64,000 nucleotides of DNA from Gordonia liuliyuniae (lineage in GTDB: Bacteria > Actinomycetota > Actinomycetes > Mycobacteriales > Mycobacteriaceae): assembly GCF_021739025.1 (NCBI RefSeq), contig NZ_JAKKOT010000005.1, positions 186,001-250,000 on the forward strand, written 5' to 3'. The notes beneath the pieces are model-generated. The model made no database searches and was not told the DNA's origin. It was given only the letters and a program-made list of their open reading frames with translations. The first letter of the stretch is position 1. Each line of letters begins with the position of its first letter. This document shows, piece by piece, positions 8,368 to 17,994 of this stretch. The position numbers and the translations under genes are program-made.

Positions 8368-9326
8368 TTCTCACTGTCACCGCCAATCCCAGCATCGACC
8401 GGACCGTCGAACTCGACGGTCCGCTCCGCCCGGGCGGGGTGCACCGCACGAGAGGCTCCGGCGATCAGCCCGGAGGCAAAGGCGTCAATGTGGCGCGGGC
8501 GGTGTCCGCGGCGGGCATGGACGCGATGGCGCTGATGCCCGCCCGTGCGGACGACCCGTTCGTTCGACACCTCGACGCGGTCGGGCTCTCGCGGGTCGCC
8601 GTCGACGTGACAGGCGACGTCCGCGTGAACGTGACGCTCGTCGACCCCGATGGCGTCACCACCAAGGTCAACGCCCCCGGCGCCGCGCTCGACGTCGACG
8701 AGGCGGCCCGACTCTCCGCCACCGTCGTCGAACTCGCGGCGGGCGCGGACTGGCTCGCACTGTGCGGCTCGCTGCCCCCGGGACTGTCACCGTCGTGGTA
8801 CGCCGACCTCGTCGACAAGCTCGCGGGCACTCGCGTACGCGTGGCCGTCGACACGTCGGGCGAACCCCTTGCGCTGGTCGCGCGGACGCGACCGGACCTA
8901 CTCAAGCCCAACGCCGAGGAGTTGGCGGAACTGACCGGCGCGGACCCGACCGTCCTCGAGAGCCGTGCGGCCGCGGGCGATCCCTCGGCCGCAGCCGACG
9001 CATCGGCGCGTCTCGCGGCGACGACCGGTGGAGCCGTGCTCACCACTCTCGGCGGTTCGGGCGCGCTGCTCGCGACCGGCGACGGCGTGTGGTTCGCGAC
9101 CGCTCCCGCGGTCCGGGTCCGCAGCACCGTCGGCGCGGGCGACTCGTCACTGGCCGGCTATCTGATTTCGGATCGGCGAGGAGACGACGAGCCCACACGT
9201 CTACGGACGGCGGTCGCCTACGGGTCGGCCGCGGCCGCACTTCCCGGAACCACCCCGCCGACACCGGACCTCGTCGATGCGAGCACCGTCATCGCGAGCC
9301 CGGTCGCCGTCACCCGACTCTCCTGA
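8364..9326 (+). CDS. fruK: 1-phosphofructokinase
   Basis: PfkB-family kinase converting fructose-1-phosphate, the product of the fructose PTS, to fructose-1,6-bisphosphate. 320 residues. The early motif MILTVTANPSIDRTVEL and GGKGVNVARA are typical of fructose-1-phosphate and tagatose-6-phosphate kinases; the second PfkB signature VRSTVGAGDSSLAGYL holds the catalytic Asp near residue 258. Starts within the fruR stop codon (ATGA overlap) and is followed by the transporter gene fruA after 32 bp, so substrate delivery and use are co-expressed. Confidence 0.93.
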   Translation: MILTVTANPSIDRTVELDGPLRPGGVHRTRGSGDQPGGKGVNVARAVSAAGMDAMALMPARADDPFVRHLDAVGLSRVAVDVTGDVRVNVTLVDPDGVTTKVNAPGAALDVDEAARLSATVVELAAGADWLALCGSLPPGLSPSWYADLVDKLAGTRVRVAVDTSGEPLALVARTRPDLLKPNAEELAELTGADPTVLESRAAAGDPSAAADASARLAATTGGAVLTTLGGSGALLATGDGVWFATAPAVRVRSTVGAGDSSLAGYLISDRRGDDEPTRLRTAVAYGSAAAALPGTTPPTPDLVDASTVIASPVAVTRLS

Positions 9327-9358
9327 GAACCCCACCCCCACCACTAGAGGCAGAGGCC

Positions 9359-11416
9359 ATGTCCGACCCCATCATCACACCGTCCCTGGTACTCCTGGAC
9401 GCCGACGCAGGCGACGACGCCGACGCGGTCATCCGGCGGCTCGCCGGACTCGTCGGCGACGACGGACGGTCGTCCGATCCCACTGACCTGATCGACGGCG
9501 CGCTCGCCCGCGAGTCGAGCTCACCGACCGGACTACCGGGCGGCATCGCCATCCCCCACGCCCGCGCCGAGTCGGTGACCGTCGCGACTCTCGCGATGGC
9601 CCGCCTGTCGAAGCCCGTCGACTTCGGCGCCACCGACGGACCGGCCGACATCGTCTTCCTCATCGCGGCGCCCGCTGGCGCGGGCAGCGAGCACATGAAG
9701 GTGCTCAGCGCGCTCGCCCGCGCACTCGTGCGGAACGAGTTCGTCCAGAGTCTGCGGGACGCGCACGAAGCCGACGACGTGGTGGCGCTCGTCACCGAGG
9801 CCGTCTCACCCGGGGCGAAGCCCGCGGCGGCAGCACCCGCGACCGCCCCGGGTGTCGAGAAGCAGGGTGTCGAGAAGCAGGGTGTCGAGAAGCAGGGGCA
9901 CCGCACCTCGATCCTGGCGGTCACCGCCTGCCCCACCGGTATCGCCCACACATACATGGCGGCGGACGCCCTGAAATTGGCCGCCGAACGCGCCGATGTC
10001 GACTTCGCGGTCGAGACGCAGGGATCGTCGGGCACCACACCGTTCACGGCCCACCAGCTCGCAGATGCGGACGCCGTCATCTTCGCGACCGACGTCGGGG
10101 TAAAGGGCCGAGAACGTTTCGCGGGCAGGCCACTCATCGAGTCCGGCGTGAAACGCGGCATCAACGAGCCAGACGCGATGATCGCCGAGGCCGTCGCCGC
10201 ATCCACCGATCCGCACGCGCGGACCGTCGCCGCGGGCGACTCCACCGATCCCGTCGACGAGACCGACGGCAGCGGCATCGGTGTCGGCGGCCGCCTCAAG
10301 CAGTCGTTGCTGACCGGCGTCAGTTACATGATCCCGTTCGTCGCCGCGGGCGGCCTGTTGATGGCGTTGGGCTTCCTGATCGCCGGATACGAGATCGGCA
10401 GCAGCACACTGTCGCCGGATATGTCCGACGGCGCGTACGTCGCTCTGCACAACAGCCTGTGGGATCTGCCCGCGGGCGGCCTCGCCCAGTACATCGGCGG
10501 CGTCAGCTTCGCCGTCGGTTCGACGGCGATGAGTCTGATGGTCGCGGTCCTTGCCGGCTACATCGCGTACGCGATCGCCGACCGGCCGGGGCTCGCGCCG
10601 GGCTTCACCGCGGGTGTCATCGCCGTGACGGTCGGCGGCGGTTTCATCGGCGGCATCGTCGGCGGTCTGATCGCGGGCGTCGTCGCGCTCTGGATCTCAC
10701 GGATCCCGCTTCCGCAGTGGGCTCGCGGTCTGCAACCGGTCGTCATCATCCCGTTGATCGCGACCGCTGTGACCGGCGCAGTCATGTTCATGCTGCTCTC
10801 GCGTCCGCTGTCGTGGGTCAACACCGAACTCGAGGATGCGCTCAACTCCATGTCGGGCACGTCCAAGATTGTCCTCGGCGTCGTGATCGGTTTGATGATG
10901 TGCTTCGACCTCGGCGGTCCGGTCAACAAGGCCGCCTACGCGGTGGGTGTCGCCGGGTTGGGCACGGCGGGCGCAGGCATCGCGCAATGGGAGTTCATGG
11001 CCGCGGTGATGGCCGCAGGCATGGTCCCACCGCTGGCGCTCGCCCTCGCGACCGTGCTGCGACCGGGCCTGTTCACCGAGCCCGAACGGGAGAACGGCAA
11101 GGCCGCCTGGCTGCTCGGCGCGTCCTTCATCTCCGAAGGCGCCATCCCGTTCGCCGCCGCCGATCCCCTCCGGGTGATCCCGCCGATGATGCTCGGCGGC
11201 GCGGTCACCGGCGGCCTGTCGATGGCGCTCGACGTGCAGTTGCGGGCGCCCCACGGCGGCGTGTTCGTCATGTTCGCCATGAACGGCACCTGGTGGAAGT
11301 TCCTGATCGCTATTGTCGTTGGCATGGTGGTCGCGGCGATCGGCGTGATCGCCACCAAGCAGATCAAGACCACGACCAAGACCCCCGAGAAGGCGCCCGA
11401 GCCCGCGCTCGCCTGA
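9359..11416 (+). CDS. fruA: PTS fructose transporter EIIABC
   Basis: Single-chain fructose permease that imports fructose and phosphorylates it at C1. 685 residues from the ATG at 9359 (MSDPIITP, preceded by AGAGG). Domains in order: EIIA with phospho-His67 (GIAIPHARAES), a linker, EIIB with phospho-Cys191 (AVTACPTGIAHTYMAADAL), and a C-terminal EIIC of about eight to ten membrane segments (about 300-665). The linker contains three exact copies of GVEKQ (residues 165-179) from three identical 15-bp DNA units. The same frame is open far upstream through fruK, but the EIIA start and ribosome site fix the start here. Confidence 0.95.
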   Translation: MSDPIITPSLVLLDADAGDDADAVIRRLAGLVGDDGRSSDPTDLIDGALARESSSPTGLPGGIAIPHARAESVTVATLAMARLSKPVDFGATDGPADIVFLIAAPAGAGSEHMKVLSALARALVRNEFVQSLRDAHEADDVVALVTEAVSPGAKPAAAAPATAPGVEKQGVEKQGVEKQGHRTSILAVTACPTGIAHTYMAADALKLAAERADVDFAVETQGSSGTTPFTAHQLADADAVIFATDVGVKGRERFAGRPLIESGVKRGINEPDAMIAEAVAASTDPHARTVAAGDSTDPVDETDGSGIGVGGRLKQSLLTGVSYMIPFVAAGGLLMALGFLIAGYEIGSSTLSPDMSDGAYVALHNSLWDLPAGGLAQYIGGVSFAVGSTAMSLMVAVLAGYIAYAIADRPGLAPGFTAGVIAVTVGGGFIGGIVGGLIAGVVALWISRIPLPQWARGLQPVVIIPLIATAVTGAVMFMLLSRPLSWVNTELEDALNSMSGTSKIVLGVVIGLMMCFDLGGPVNKAAYAVGVAGLGTAGAGIAQWEFMAAVMAAGMVPPLALALATVLRPGLFTEPERENGKAAWLLGASFISEGAIPFAAADPLRVIPPMMLGGAVTGGLSMALDVQLRAPHGGVFVMFAMNGTWWKFLIAIVVGMVVAAIGVIATKQIKTTTKTPEKAPEPALA
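9851..9895 (+). repeat. Three identical 15-bp units in the fruA interdomain linker
   Basis: ggtgtcgagaagcag at 9851-9865, 9866-9880 and 9881-9895, perfectly identical at DNA level including wobble bases. Encodes GVEKQ three times between EIIA and EIIB, a place that should tolerate length change. Perfect identity suggests recent expansion. Confidence 0.9.
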
Positions 11417-11447
11417 CCAGATACCTCCGAAGTAGAAAGGCACCACC

Positions 11448-11708
11448 ATGCCAAGCACCACTGTGTCCGTCGGTTCGGCCGTCGGCCTGCACGCGCGTCC
11501 CGCCACCCTGATCGCCGAAGCCGCGACCGGTCTCGGCGCCCCGGTGACCCTGGCCGTGGACGGCGGCGACCCCGTCGACGCGGGCAGCGCGCTGATGATC
11601 ATGACGCTCGGCGCGGAGAAGGGCGCGTCCGTGACCGTCGCGAGCGACGACCAGGCGGCCGTCGATCAGATCGCCGCGCTCGTCGCCAAGGATCTCGACG
11701 CCGACTAG
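11448..11708 (+). CDS. ptsH: Phosphocarrier protein HPr
   Basis: 86-residue HPr, relay between Enzyme I (ptsI, divergent in this cluster) and the EIIA domain of FruA. The active His15 is in GLHARPA; Ser47 lies at the position equivalent to the regulatory Ser46 of Firmicutes (DAGSALMIM), though an HPr kinase is not usual in this phylum. Last gene of fruR-fruK-fruA-ptsH, 31 bp after fruA with an AGAAAGG ribosome site. It ends 5 bp from the convergent hflX. Confidence 0.95.
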   Translation: MPSTTVSVGSAVGLHARPATLIAEAATGLGAPVTLAVDGGDPVDAGSALMIMTLGAEKGASVTVASDDQAAVDQIAALVAKDLDAD

Positions 11709-11713
11709 CCCGC

Positions 11714-13159
11714 TCAGACGATGAGGTCGGCGTACTCGCCCGCCAACGAGGACGGCATCCGCGCATGCAGGCGGGTGCCTTTCTCGTTGTGATCGGTGGT
11801 GATCACGTGCGCGTGCTGGTGCAGACGCGAGATGACCTCGCCGCGCGAGAACGGGACCTGCAGGTCCACTTCGACGTCGTCGCGCTGCACGAACTCGGTG
11901 ACCGCGGCGAACAGATCCGGCAGTCCCTCACCGGTGCGTGCCGACACGAACACCGCGTCGGGGAACTCCGAGCGCAGCGTCGTCATCCGCAGATCGTCGA
12001 TGGCGTCGACCTTGTTGATGACGAGTAGTTCCGGCGGGGCCGGCAGCTTCTCCTCGTCGAGGACTTCGCGCAGCACGTGGCGGACCGTCGAGATCTGCAA
12101 GTCGGGGAACGGATCGGCGCCGTCGACCACGTGGATCAGCAGGTCGGCGTCGACGGCCTCCTCCAGAGTCGACCGGAATGCCTCGACGAGTTGGGTCGGC
12201 AGGTGTCGGACGAATCCGACGGTGTCGGTGAACACCACTTCGTGGCCGTCCGTGAGCTCCGCACGTCGCGTCGTCGGATCGAGGGTGGCGAACAGCGCGT
12301 CCTGCACGAGCACACCGGATCCGGTCATCGCGTTCACCAGACTCGACTTGCCCGCGTTGGTGTAACCGACGACGGTCAGCGCGGGCACACCGCCGCGACG
12401 GCGCGCCGAACGCTTCACGGTGCGCGAGGTCTTCATTCCACGGATCTCTCTGCGGAGCTTGGCCATTCGCTCACGGATTCGCCGCCGGTCCGTCTCGATC
12501 TTGGTCTCGCCCGGACCGCGCAGGCCGACGCCGCCGTTGCTGCCCGCTCGGCCGCCCGCCTGTCGGGACATCGACTCGCCCCAGCCGCGCAGACGCGGGA
12601 GCATGTACTCCATCTGCGCGAGCGACACCTGGGCCTTGCCTTCGCGGGAGGTCGCGTGCTGGGCGAAGATGTCGAGGATCAGTGCGGTCCGGTCGATCAC
12701 CTTGACTTTGACGACCTTCTCCAACGCCGTCAGCTGGGCCGGAGTCAGTTCACCGTCGCAGACGACGGTGTCCGCACCGGTCGCCAGAACCACTTCGCGC
12801 AGTTCCTGTGCTTTGCCGGAGCCCAGATATGTCGCCGGGTCGGGTTTGGAGCGTCGCTGGAAAAGCGCCTCGAGGACCTGTGATCCCGCGGTCTCGGCGA
12901 GCGCCGCGAGCTCGGCCATGCTGGCGCGTGCCTGCGCGACGGTCCCGGACGTCCACACGCCGACGAGTACCACCCGTTCCAGGCGCAGCTGCCGGTACTC
13001 GACTTCGGTGACGTCGTCGAGCTCGGTGGAGAGTCCGGCGACGCGCTGCAGCGACGCGCGGTCGTCGAGGGCGAGTTCACCGGTGGTCGGTGACCCCGCG
13101 AGGTCTACCCGCGCGGGTGAGTCGGCGGTCGGAGAATCAGTTCGTGTCATGTCAGTCAT
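11714..13159 (-). CDS. hflX: Ribosome-associated GTPase HflX
   Basis: GTPase that binds the 50S subunit and splits stalled or heat-damaged 70S ribosomes. About 481 residues from ATG 13159 (MTDMTRTDSP); GTG/ATG alternatives lie close by and no strong ribosome site decides. The N-terminal HflX domain (GTSG-type region with DPATYLGSGKAQEL), the Gly-rich link with GPGETKIETDRRRIRERM, the G1 motif GYTNAGKSS, DTVGF (G3) and NKVD (G4) are present. Follows dapF in the same direction, as in mycobacteria (Rv2725c-Rv2726c). Confidence 0.93.
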   Translation of the reverse strand: MTDMTRTDSPTADSPARVDLAGSPTTGELALDDRASLQRVAGLSTELDDVTEVEYRQLRLERVVLVGVWTSGTVAQARASMAELAALAETAGSQVLEALFQRRSKPDPATYLGSGKAQELREVVLATGADTVVCDGELTPAQLTALEKVVKVKVIDRTALILDIFAQHATSREGKAQVSLAQMEYMLPRLRGWGESMSRQAGGRAGSNGGVGLRGPGETKIETDRRRIRERMAKLRREIRGMKTSRTVKRSARRRGGVPALTVVGYTNAGKSSLVNAMTGSGVLVQDALFATLDPTTRRAELTDGHEVVFTDTVGFVRHLPTQLVEAFRSTLEEAVDADLLIHVVDGADPFPDLQISTVRHVLREVLDEEKLPAPPELLVINKVDAIDDLRMTTLRSEFPDAVFVSARTGEGLPDLFAAVTEFVQRDDVEVDLQVPFSRGEVISRLHQHAHVITTDHNEKGTRLHARMPSSLAGEYADLIV

Positions 13160-13203
13160 ACAAGGACCATTGTGCCCCGTCGAGCAGCGATGACGCACCT
13201 GAT

Positions 13204-14103
13204 TTATCCGGCGCTCCACTCCGGGAGGAGTTCACCGCGCGCCACCAGACGCGACGGACCGCGCAGCACCGCGGCACCGTCGGCGACCGTGACGACCACC
13301 GTTCCCCCGGGGACCGCGATGCCGACCACCCCGTGGTCGCGCCCGATCCCGTGGAGCGCCGCACTGGCTGCGGCGACGAGACCTGTACCGCACGAACGAG
13401 TCTCGCCGACTCCGCGTTCGAGGACACGCATGTGCGCGGTGAAGTCGACGTCGTGGTCCGAGCGTTGCAGCGCGGTGAGGATCTCGACGTTCGCACCGTG
13501 CGGGAACGCGGCGGCGTCCACCACCGCTCCGGTCGTGAGATCGAGCGCGGCGAGCTCGTCGACGCTCAACTCGTCGACGACGCAGGCGAGATGCGGGTTG
13601 CCGACGTCCACTCGTTCGCCGGTGAGCGTGCGGCCGGCGATCTGGACGTCGCTGCGCCCGTCGAGACGCACACGTCCCATCGCGACGCTGACGTCGGCGG
13701 CGGACGGATCACACGAGTGCACGACCACCGGACGCCCGCCCGCGCGCGAACCGACGGTGAACGAGTCGGAGTCGACGAGCCCGGTGGTGCGCAGATAGTG
13801 AGCGAACACACGGACGCCGTTGCCGCACATCTCCGCGATCGACCCGTCGGCGTTGCGGTAGTCCATGAACCAGTCGTCGGGCCCGACGCCGTCCGGGAAC
13901 TCCCCGAGTACGCCGGCCGCCACCAGTGCGCGCGCTGACGCCACCCGCAGCACTCCGTCGGCCCCGATCCCGCGCTGCCGATCACACAGCGCGCTGACCA
14001 GGCTTTCGGTGAGGTCGAGCCGGACATCGGGGTCGTCGACGACGACGAAGTCGTTCTGGGTTCCGTGGCCTTTGACGAACGCGAACGTCGGCGCAGCAGT
14101 CAT
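13204..14103 (-). CDS. dapF: Diaminopimelate epimerase
   Basis: Converts LL- to meso-diaminopimelate, the last epimerisation before lysine and the peptidoglycan cross-linking residue. 299 residues. The two catalytic cysteines are Cys93 ([10 protein letters not shown]) and Cys238 (ETRSCGTG). The start at 14103 ([19 protein letters not shown]) is fixed by family N-terminus and by an ATGA overlap with the miaA stop codon; the same frame runs on upstream inside miaA. dapA and dapB occur elsewhere in the window. Confidence 0.95.
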   Translation of the reverse strand: MTAAPTFAFVKGHGTQNDFVVVDDPDVRLDLTESLVSALCDRQRGIGADGVLRVASARALVAAGVLGEFPDGVGPDDWFMDYRNADGSIAEMCGNGVRVFAHYLRTTGLVDSDSFTVGSRAGGRPVVVHSCDPSAADVSVAMGRVRLDGRSDVQIAGRTLTGERVDVGNPHLACVVDELSVDELAALDLTTGAVVDAAAFPHGANVEILTALQRSDHDVDFTAHMRVLERGVGETRSCGTGLVAAASAALHGIGRDHGVVGIAVPGGTVVVTVADGAAVLRGPSRLVARGELLPEWSAG

Positions 14104-15017
14104 GGCTCGGATGTTACGCGTTCGATGACGGTCAGCGCCTCGTCGAGCAGCGTCGGCGACGCCGCGTCGAGCCAGACGGCACGGTGATCGCGGCGGAACC
14201 ACGACCGTTGCCGTCGCACGTACTGCCGGGTGCCGATGTAGGTGCGCTCCTGCGCGGTCTCGATGTCGTACTCGCCGTCGAGGTATGCGAGGACCTGCGC
14301 GTAGCCGATGGCCTGGGACGCCGTCCTCCCCTCTCGAAGACCCTGCTCGCACAGCGCGACGACTTCGTCGACGAACCCGTCGGCGAACATCTGCGAGGTC
14401 CGGGCGACGACCCGCCCGTCGAGTTCGGCTCGATCGCGGTCGATCGCGAGAATCGTCGTGCCCCAGCGAGGTTCACCGATCATCGGAGCCGACGCCGCGA
14501 ACGGTTGGCCGGTGATCTCCACGACTTCGAGAGCCCGAACGATCCGTCTGCCGTCCGAGTCGCCGATCGTGTCCGCAGCCGCGGGGTCGACCGCGGCCAG
14601 GTCGGCGTGCAGCGCGCGTGCCCCGATCTGTGCCAGCCGCTCCTCGTATCGGGCCCGCACCCGCGGGTCGGTGGCCGGGAACGCCCAGTCGTCGAGGAGC
14701 CCCTGGACGTACATCATCGATCCGCCGACGATCACCGGGGTCCGTCCAGCCGCCAGGAGTCGGTCGATCACCGCGGTCGCCGCCTGCTTGTACCCCGCGA
14801 CGGTCGACGTCTGTGTGACGTCGAGGACGTCGAACAGGTGGTGGGTGATTCCGCGCCGCGCGTCCACCGGCGGTTTCGCGGTCCCGATATCCATGCCGCG
14901 GTACTGGGCCATCGCGTCGACGTTGACGATCTCGCCGGACAGGCGTTCGGCCAGATCGAGTGCGAGCGCTGACTTTCCGCTCGCAGTCGGGCCGATCACG
15001 GCGACCGGGGCGGTCAC
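14100..15017 (-). CDS. miaA: tRNA dimethylallyltransferase
   Basis: Transfers the dimethylallyl group to A37 of tRNAs reading UNN codons; MiaB, also in this window, then methylthiolates the base. 305 residues. P-loop GPTASGKS at 9-16, followed by [17 protein letters not shown]. The start is a GTG at 15017 overlapping the stop of the upstream gene (GTGA), which indicates coupling; the longer open frame upstream lies antiparallel or inside the neighbour. It overlaps dapF by 4 bp downstream. Confidence 0.94.
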   Translation of the reverse strand: MTAPVAVIGPTASGKSALALDLAERLSGEIVNVDAMAQYRGMDIGTAKPPVDARRGITHHLFDVLDVTQTSTVAGYKQAATAVIDRLLAAGRTPVIVGGSMMYVQGLLDDWAFPATDPRVRARYEERLAQIGARALHADLAAVDPAAADTIGDSDGRRIVRALEVVEITGQPFAASAPMIGEPRWGTTILAIDRDRAELDGRVVARTSQMFADGFVDEVVALCEQGLREGRTASQAIGYAQVLAYLDGEYDIETAQERTYIGTRQYVRRQRSWFRRDHRAVWLDAASPTLLDEALTVIERVTSEP

Positions 15018-15835
15018 GACCGTGCTCGCACGGGAGATGTCGGAGACCAGGTGGCGACGGTGTAGCCGACACCGTAGGGCGCTCCCGCATATCGCACGTC
15101 GACGTCGACGTCGATGTCCGCGCACAGGCCGGCGAGCGCGGCGAACACCGGACGTGCGACGACACCGTCCAGCTCGCACGCGAGCGGGTCGAGGGCGGCG
15201 AGCTCGTCGACGTCGCCTGCGGCCACCGCCGCGTCGATCACGTCTTGGAGTCGGTGCGCGCTCTCCCGGTCCCCACCCCCGGGCGCCGACGGGCTCAGGG
15301 CTGTCGCCCCGTCCGCGACGACGAGGACGCCGATCGGCTCCGGGTCGGCCGCGATCGCCGCGGCGAGGTCCACGCCCAGCCGGCGAGCCTCGTCCCGTGT
15401 GGCGTCCGGGTCGACGAGAACGCGGCGGAGCTCGACCGGGGCGTCCGCCCGACCCCGACACCAGCACGCGATCAGCATCGCGAGGGGCATCGGATCGGCG
15501 TCGGAGCCTGAGTCCGGCGTTCCTCGACCCGACGTTTCTCGACCCGGCGTTTCTCGACCCGACGATGCGGTGACCGGTACGTCGACACCGTACGCCGAGA
15601 ACAGGCGAGGCGGGCCGTCGACGCCGATCGCGATCCACGTGCGCGCTGCACCCCCCAGCGACCGGACTGCGTCGAGCACCGCGGCCCGGACCTCGTCGAC
15701 CTCCGCCGCATCGCGTCCAGACAATTCAGGCACCAGGAGGGGTGCGCTCGGTACGATCGCAAGCTCGGCCAACACCGCAACGACGCTACCGTCACCGACT
15801 CCGCTTTGCCCAAATGCCGAAGCCTCACCCCACAT
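15014..15835 (-). CDS. Conserved hypothetical protein (Rv2728c-like, extradiol-dioxygenase-like fold)
   Basis: 273 residues, no named function. The opening [19 protein letters not shown] and position directly upstream of miaA match the mycobacterial Rv2728c family, which resembles class III extradiol dioxygenases in fold. Overlaps miaA by 4 bp. Residues around 92-106 carry three Gly-Arg-(Glu/Gly)-Thr-type pentapeptides ([15 protein letters not shown]) from a 15-bp DNA repeat. The start is uncertain: an ATG at 15835 has no good ribosome site and a GTG about 18 codons later is possible. Confidence 0.75.
   Translation of the reverse strand: MWGEASAFGQSGVGDGSVVAVLAELAIVPSAPLLVPELSGRDAAEVDEVRAAVLDAVRSLGGAARTWIAIGVDGPPRLFSAYGVDVPVTASSGRETPGRETSGRGTPDSGSDADPMPLAMLIACWCRGRADAPVELRRVLVDPDATRDEARRLGVDLAAAIAADPEPIGVLVVADGATALSPSAPGGGDRESAHRLQDVIDAAVAAGDVDELAALDPLACELDGVVARPVFAALAGLCADIDVDVDVRYAGAPYGVGYTVATWSPTSPVRARS
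15519..15563. repeat. Three-unit 15-bp repeat inside the Rv2728c-like gene
   Basis: gttcctcgacccgac (15519-15533), gtttctcgacccggc (15534-15548) and gtttctcgacccgac (15549-15563). In frame on the minus strand, giving three Gly-Arg-x-Thr/Ser-Pro-like pentads. Confidence 0.85.
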
Positions 15836-15918
15836 CGGAGTCTGACCTGCTTGAATGAAGACGGAAGTTACCGGCGGCCGTGACGCGCGGCGAGAGACTT
15901 AGATGAGGGACACCCGAG

Positions 15919-17286
15919 ATGACAAACCCGACGCCAGCCCCGAAGCCCGGACCCAAACCAGGACCGCGCCCGGGTCCTCGTCCCGGCACGTCCGCACCTG
16001 CGCCCGCCAGGCCGTCCCCCACCGGGCTGGGCCCGATCCCTGCAGTCTCCGTTCACCATGTGACGCTGGGCGATCCGGCGGAGTACGGGCGCGTCGACGC
16101 CGACGGCACCGTCTGGCTCGTCACGGCGTCGGGCGAACGCCAGATCGGTTCGTGGCAGGCAGGCACCCCGGAGGAGGGGCTCGCGCACTTCGCCCGCAAG
16201 TTCGCCGACCTGGCGACCGAGGTCGAGATCCTCGAGGAACGGCTCGCGGCCCACTCGGGCGACCCACGCAAGACACAGACTGCGGCCGCGCAGATGCTCG
16301 AAGCCCTCCCGACCGCCCAGGTGATCGGCGACGTCGACGAACTCACGTCGCGACTGACGAAGATCATCGCCAGCGCCGACGATGTCGCCGAAGCCGTCCG
16401 ATCCGAACGGAGCGAGCAGCGCGCCGCAGCGATCGCCCGCAAGGAGGAGTTGGCGAGCGAAGCCGAGGCGATCGGCGCCGAGGGAACCTCGTGGAAGGCC
16501 GGCGGCGACCGCTTGCGCGCGATCCTCGACGAGTGGAAGACCATCAAGGGCGTCGACCGCAAGACCGACGACGCGCTGTGGAAACGATTCTCGAAGGCTC
16601 GTGACTCGTTCAACCGGCGGCGCGGCGCCTACTTCGCCGACCTCGATCGTGAACGTGCAGGCGCCCGCGCCCGCAAGGAGGAGCTGATCGAGAAGGCCGA
16701 GGCGCTGTCGTCGTCTACGGACTGGGGCCCCACCGCGGGCAAGTTCCGCGACCTCCTCCAAGAGTGGAAGGCCGCGGGCCGTGCGCCTCGCGACGCCGAC
16801 GACGCGTTGTGGGCCCGCTTCAAAGCGGCACAGGACGTGTTCTTCGAAGCGCGCAACGCGGTGAATTCCGAACGCGACGCCGAGTTCGCCGAGAACGCGG
16901 ACGCGAAGGCCGCTCTGCTCGCCGAGGCGGAGAAGACCATCGATCCGGTAGCCGACCTCGACGCGGCGCGGCGAGCGTTCCGCGTGTTCCGCGATAAGTG
17001 GGAAGAGATCGGCAAGGTGCCGCGCGAGAAGATGCACTCTCTGGAAGGCCGGGTGCGCGCGCTGGAGAAGGCGGTGCGCGACGCCGAGGACTCAGAGTGG
17101 GCCCGTACCGATCCGGAGGCGCAGGCGCGCGCCGCGCAGTTTGCTGAGCGAGCCGAGAAGCTCGAAGAGCAGGCCGCGAAAGCCGCCGAAGCAGGCAAGG
17201 ACAAGGATGCGGCGGCGCTCCGCGAGCAGGCTGCGCAGTGGCGCGACTGGGCGGGAACCGCTCAGTCGGCGCTCACCGACCGCTGA
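15919..17286 (+). CDS. DUF349 domain-containing protein
   Basis: 455 residues. A Pro/Gly/Lys-rich N-terminal tail (about 4-35, PKPGP-type repeats) is followed by a small folded region and then at least three helical DUF349 units (about 190-400), each with the pattern W-x-x-x-x-D-x-L-x-x-E-W-K and D-D-A-L-W-x-R-F-x-x-A-x-D. Charged, predicted coiled and soluble. Function unknown; the orthologue sits at the same place in mycobacteria (Rv2731), between the miaA and miaB segments. Divergent from the Rv2728c-like gene with an 83-bp promoter region. Confidence 0.85.
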   Translation: MTNPTPAPKPGPKPGPRPGPRPGTSAPAPARPSPTGLGPIPAVSVHHVTLGDPAEYGRVDADGTVWLVTASGERQIGSWQAGTPEEGLAHFARKFADLATEVEILEERLAAHSGDPRKTQTAAAQMLEALPTAQVIGDVDELTSRLTKIIASADDVAEAVRSERSEQRAAAIARKEELASEAEAIGAEGTSWKAGGDRLRAILDEWKTIKGVDRKTDDALWKRFSKARDSFNRRRGAYFADLDRERAGARARKEELIEKAEALSSSTDWGPTAGKFRDLLQEWKAAGRAPRDADDALWARFKAAQDVFFEARNAVNSERDAEFAENADAKAALLAEAEKTIDPVADLDAARRAFRVFRDKWEEIGKVPREKMHSLEGRVRALEKAVRDAEDSEWARTDPEAQARAAQFAERAEKLEEQAAKAAEAGKDKDAAALREQAAQWRDWAGTAQSALTDR

Positions 17287-17293
17287 CCTGCGC

Positions 17294-17354
17294 TCGCCAG
17301 AGTTCCAGTCAGTTCGCCAGAGTTCCAGTCAGTTCGCCAGAGTTCCCAGTCAGT
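17294..17354. repeat. Three-unit 20-bp tandem repeat between convergent genes
   Basis: tcgccagagttccagtcagt at 17294-17313 and 17314-17333, and a 21-bp variant at 17334-17354. The third copy covers the stop codon (17350-17352) of the membrane-protein gene on the minus strand. No hairpin or T-tract, so it does not look like a classical terminator. Confidence 0.85.
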
Positions 17355-17994
17355 CGTCGTGGGGCACTGCGTCGTCGCGGTGCTCCACGAGCGTCTGCAG
17401 TGAACGTCCGCGCGCGTCGAGGTCGGCTGCCTTCGCCCGCCGCTCGGCTTCGAGCGCCAAGTGGTAATTGGTCCGTGCCCACACCACGCGGGCCCAGTGG
17501 AACGTCAACACGATCATGGTGATGCATCCGAGGATCAACCCGATGCCTGCCCCCGACGGCCTCGTCATGTCGAGCGAGTCGACGCCGACCGTGTTCCGCG
17601 TCCATATCGCCAAGACGCCTGCGACGGAGGTGACGGCGCAGCCGCACAACGCGATCCACGCGAGAACCCAGCGCCGGGTCACCAACGCCAGCATGGAGAA
17701 TCCGACGCCGAAGATCACGAGCATGTAGACGAAGATCTTCGACGGCAACGCGATCTGTTCGGCACCGGTGTCCGACGACATCGTCAACACGTCGAGGCCG
17801 TTCGCGTCGCCCGCGTGCGGGAGCACCACCGACACGAGCGCGACCAGGACGCAGACGGCGACGACGACCGCGCGCGCACCCGGGTCGATCTCGCCTGCCA
17901 CCTTCTGTTCGGCTTTGCGCAAGTCGTCCTCAAACGCGCCGAACGCCTCGCGTTCGGCCGCTCGACCGGTCGGATTCGAATCCGATGTGCTCAT
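17350..17994 (-). CDS. Conserved membrane protein downstream of miaB (Rv2732c-like)
   Basis: 214 residues with about four predicted membrane segments (about residues 40-60, 85-105, 112-132 and 150-170) between charged termini; the C-terminal tail is rich in Arg and Asp. No catalytic motif is visible. The start at 17994 has an AGGAGG site and forms an ATGA overlap with the miaB stop. Position after miaB matches the mycobacterial Rv2732c family. Its last codons lie in a 20-bp repeat shared with the intergenic region. Confidence 0.8.
   Translation of the reverse strand: MSTSDSNPTGRAAEREAFGAFEDDLRKAEQKVAGEIDPGARAVVVAVCVLVALVSVVLPHAGDANGLDVLTMSSDTGAEQIALPSKIFVYMLVIFGVGFSMLALVTRRWVLAWIALCGCAVTSVAGVLAIWTRNTVGVDSLDMTRPSGAGIGLILGCITMIVLTFHWARVVWARTNYHLALEAERRAKAADLDARGRSLQTLVEHRDDAVPHDD

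Noticed and set aside
8204-9358. Extension of FruA into fruK
   Set aside because: The frame is open only because of high GC; fruK in another frame is a clear PfkB kinase, and FruA has its own ribosome site and EIIA start at 9359.
14104-14352. Longer DapF N-terminus
   Set aside because: The extra sequence overlaps miaA and is Arg-rich shadow translation; family alignment places the start at 14103.
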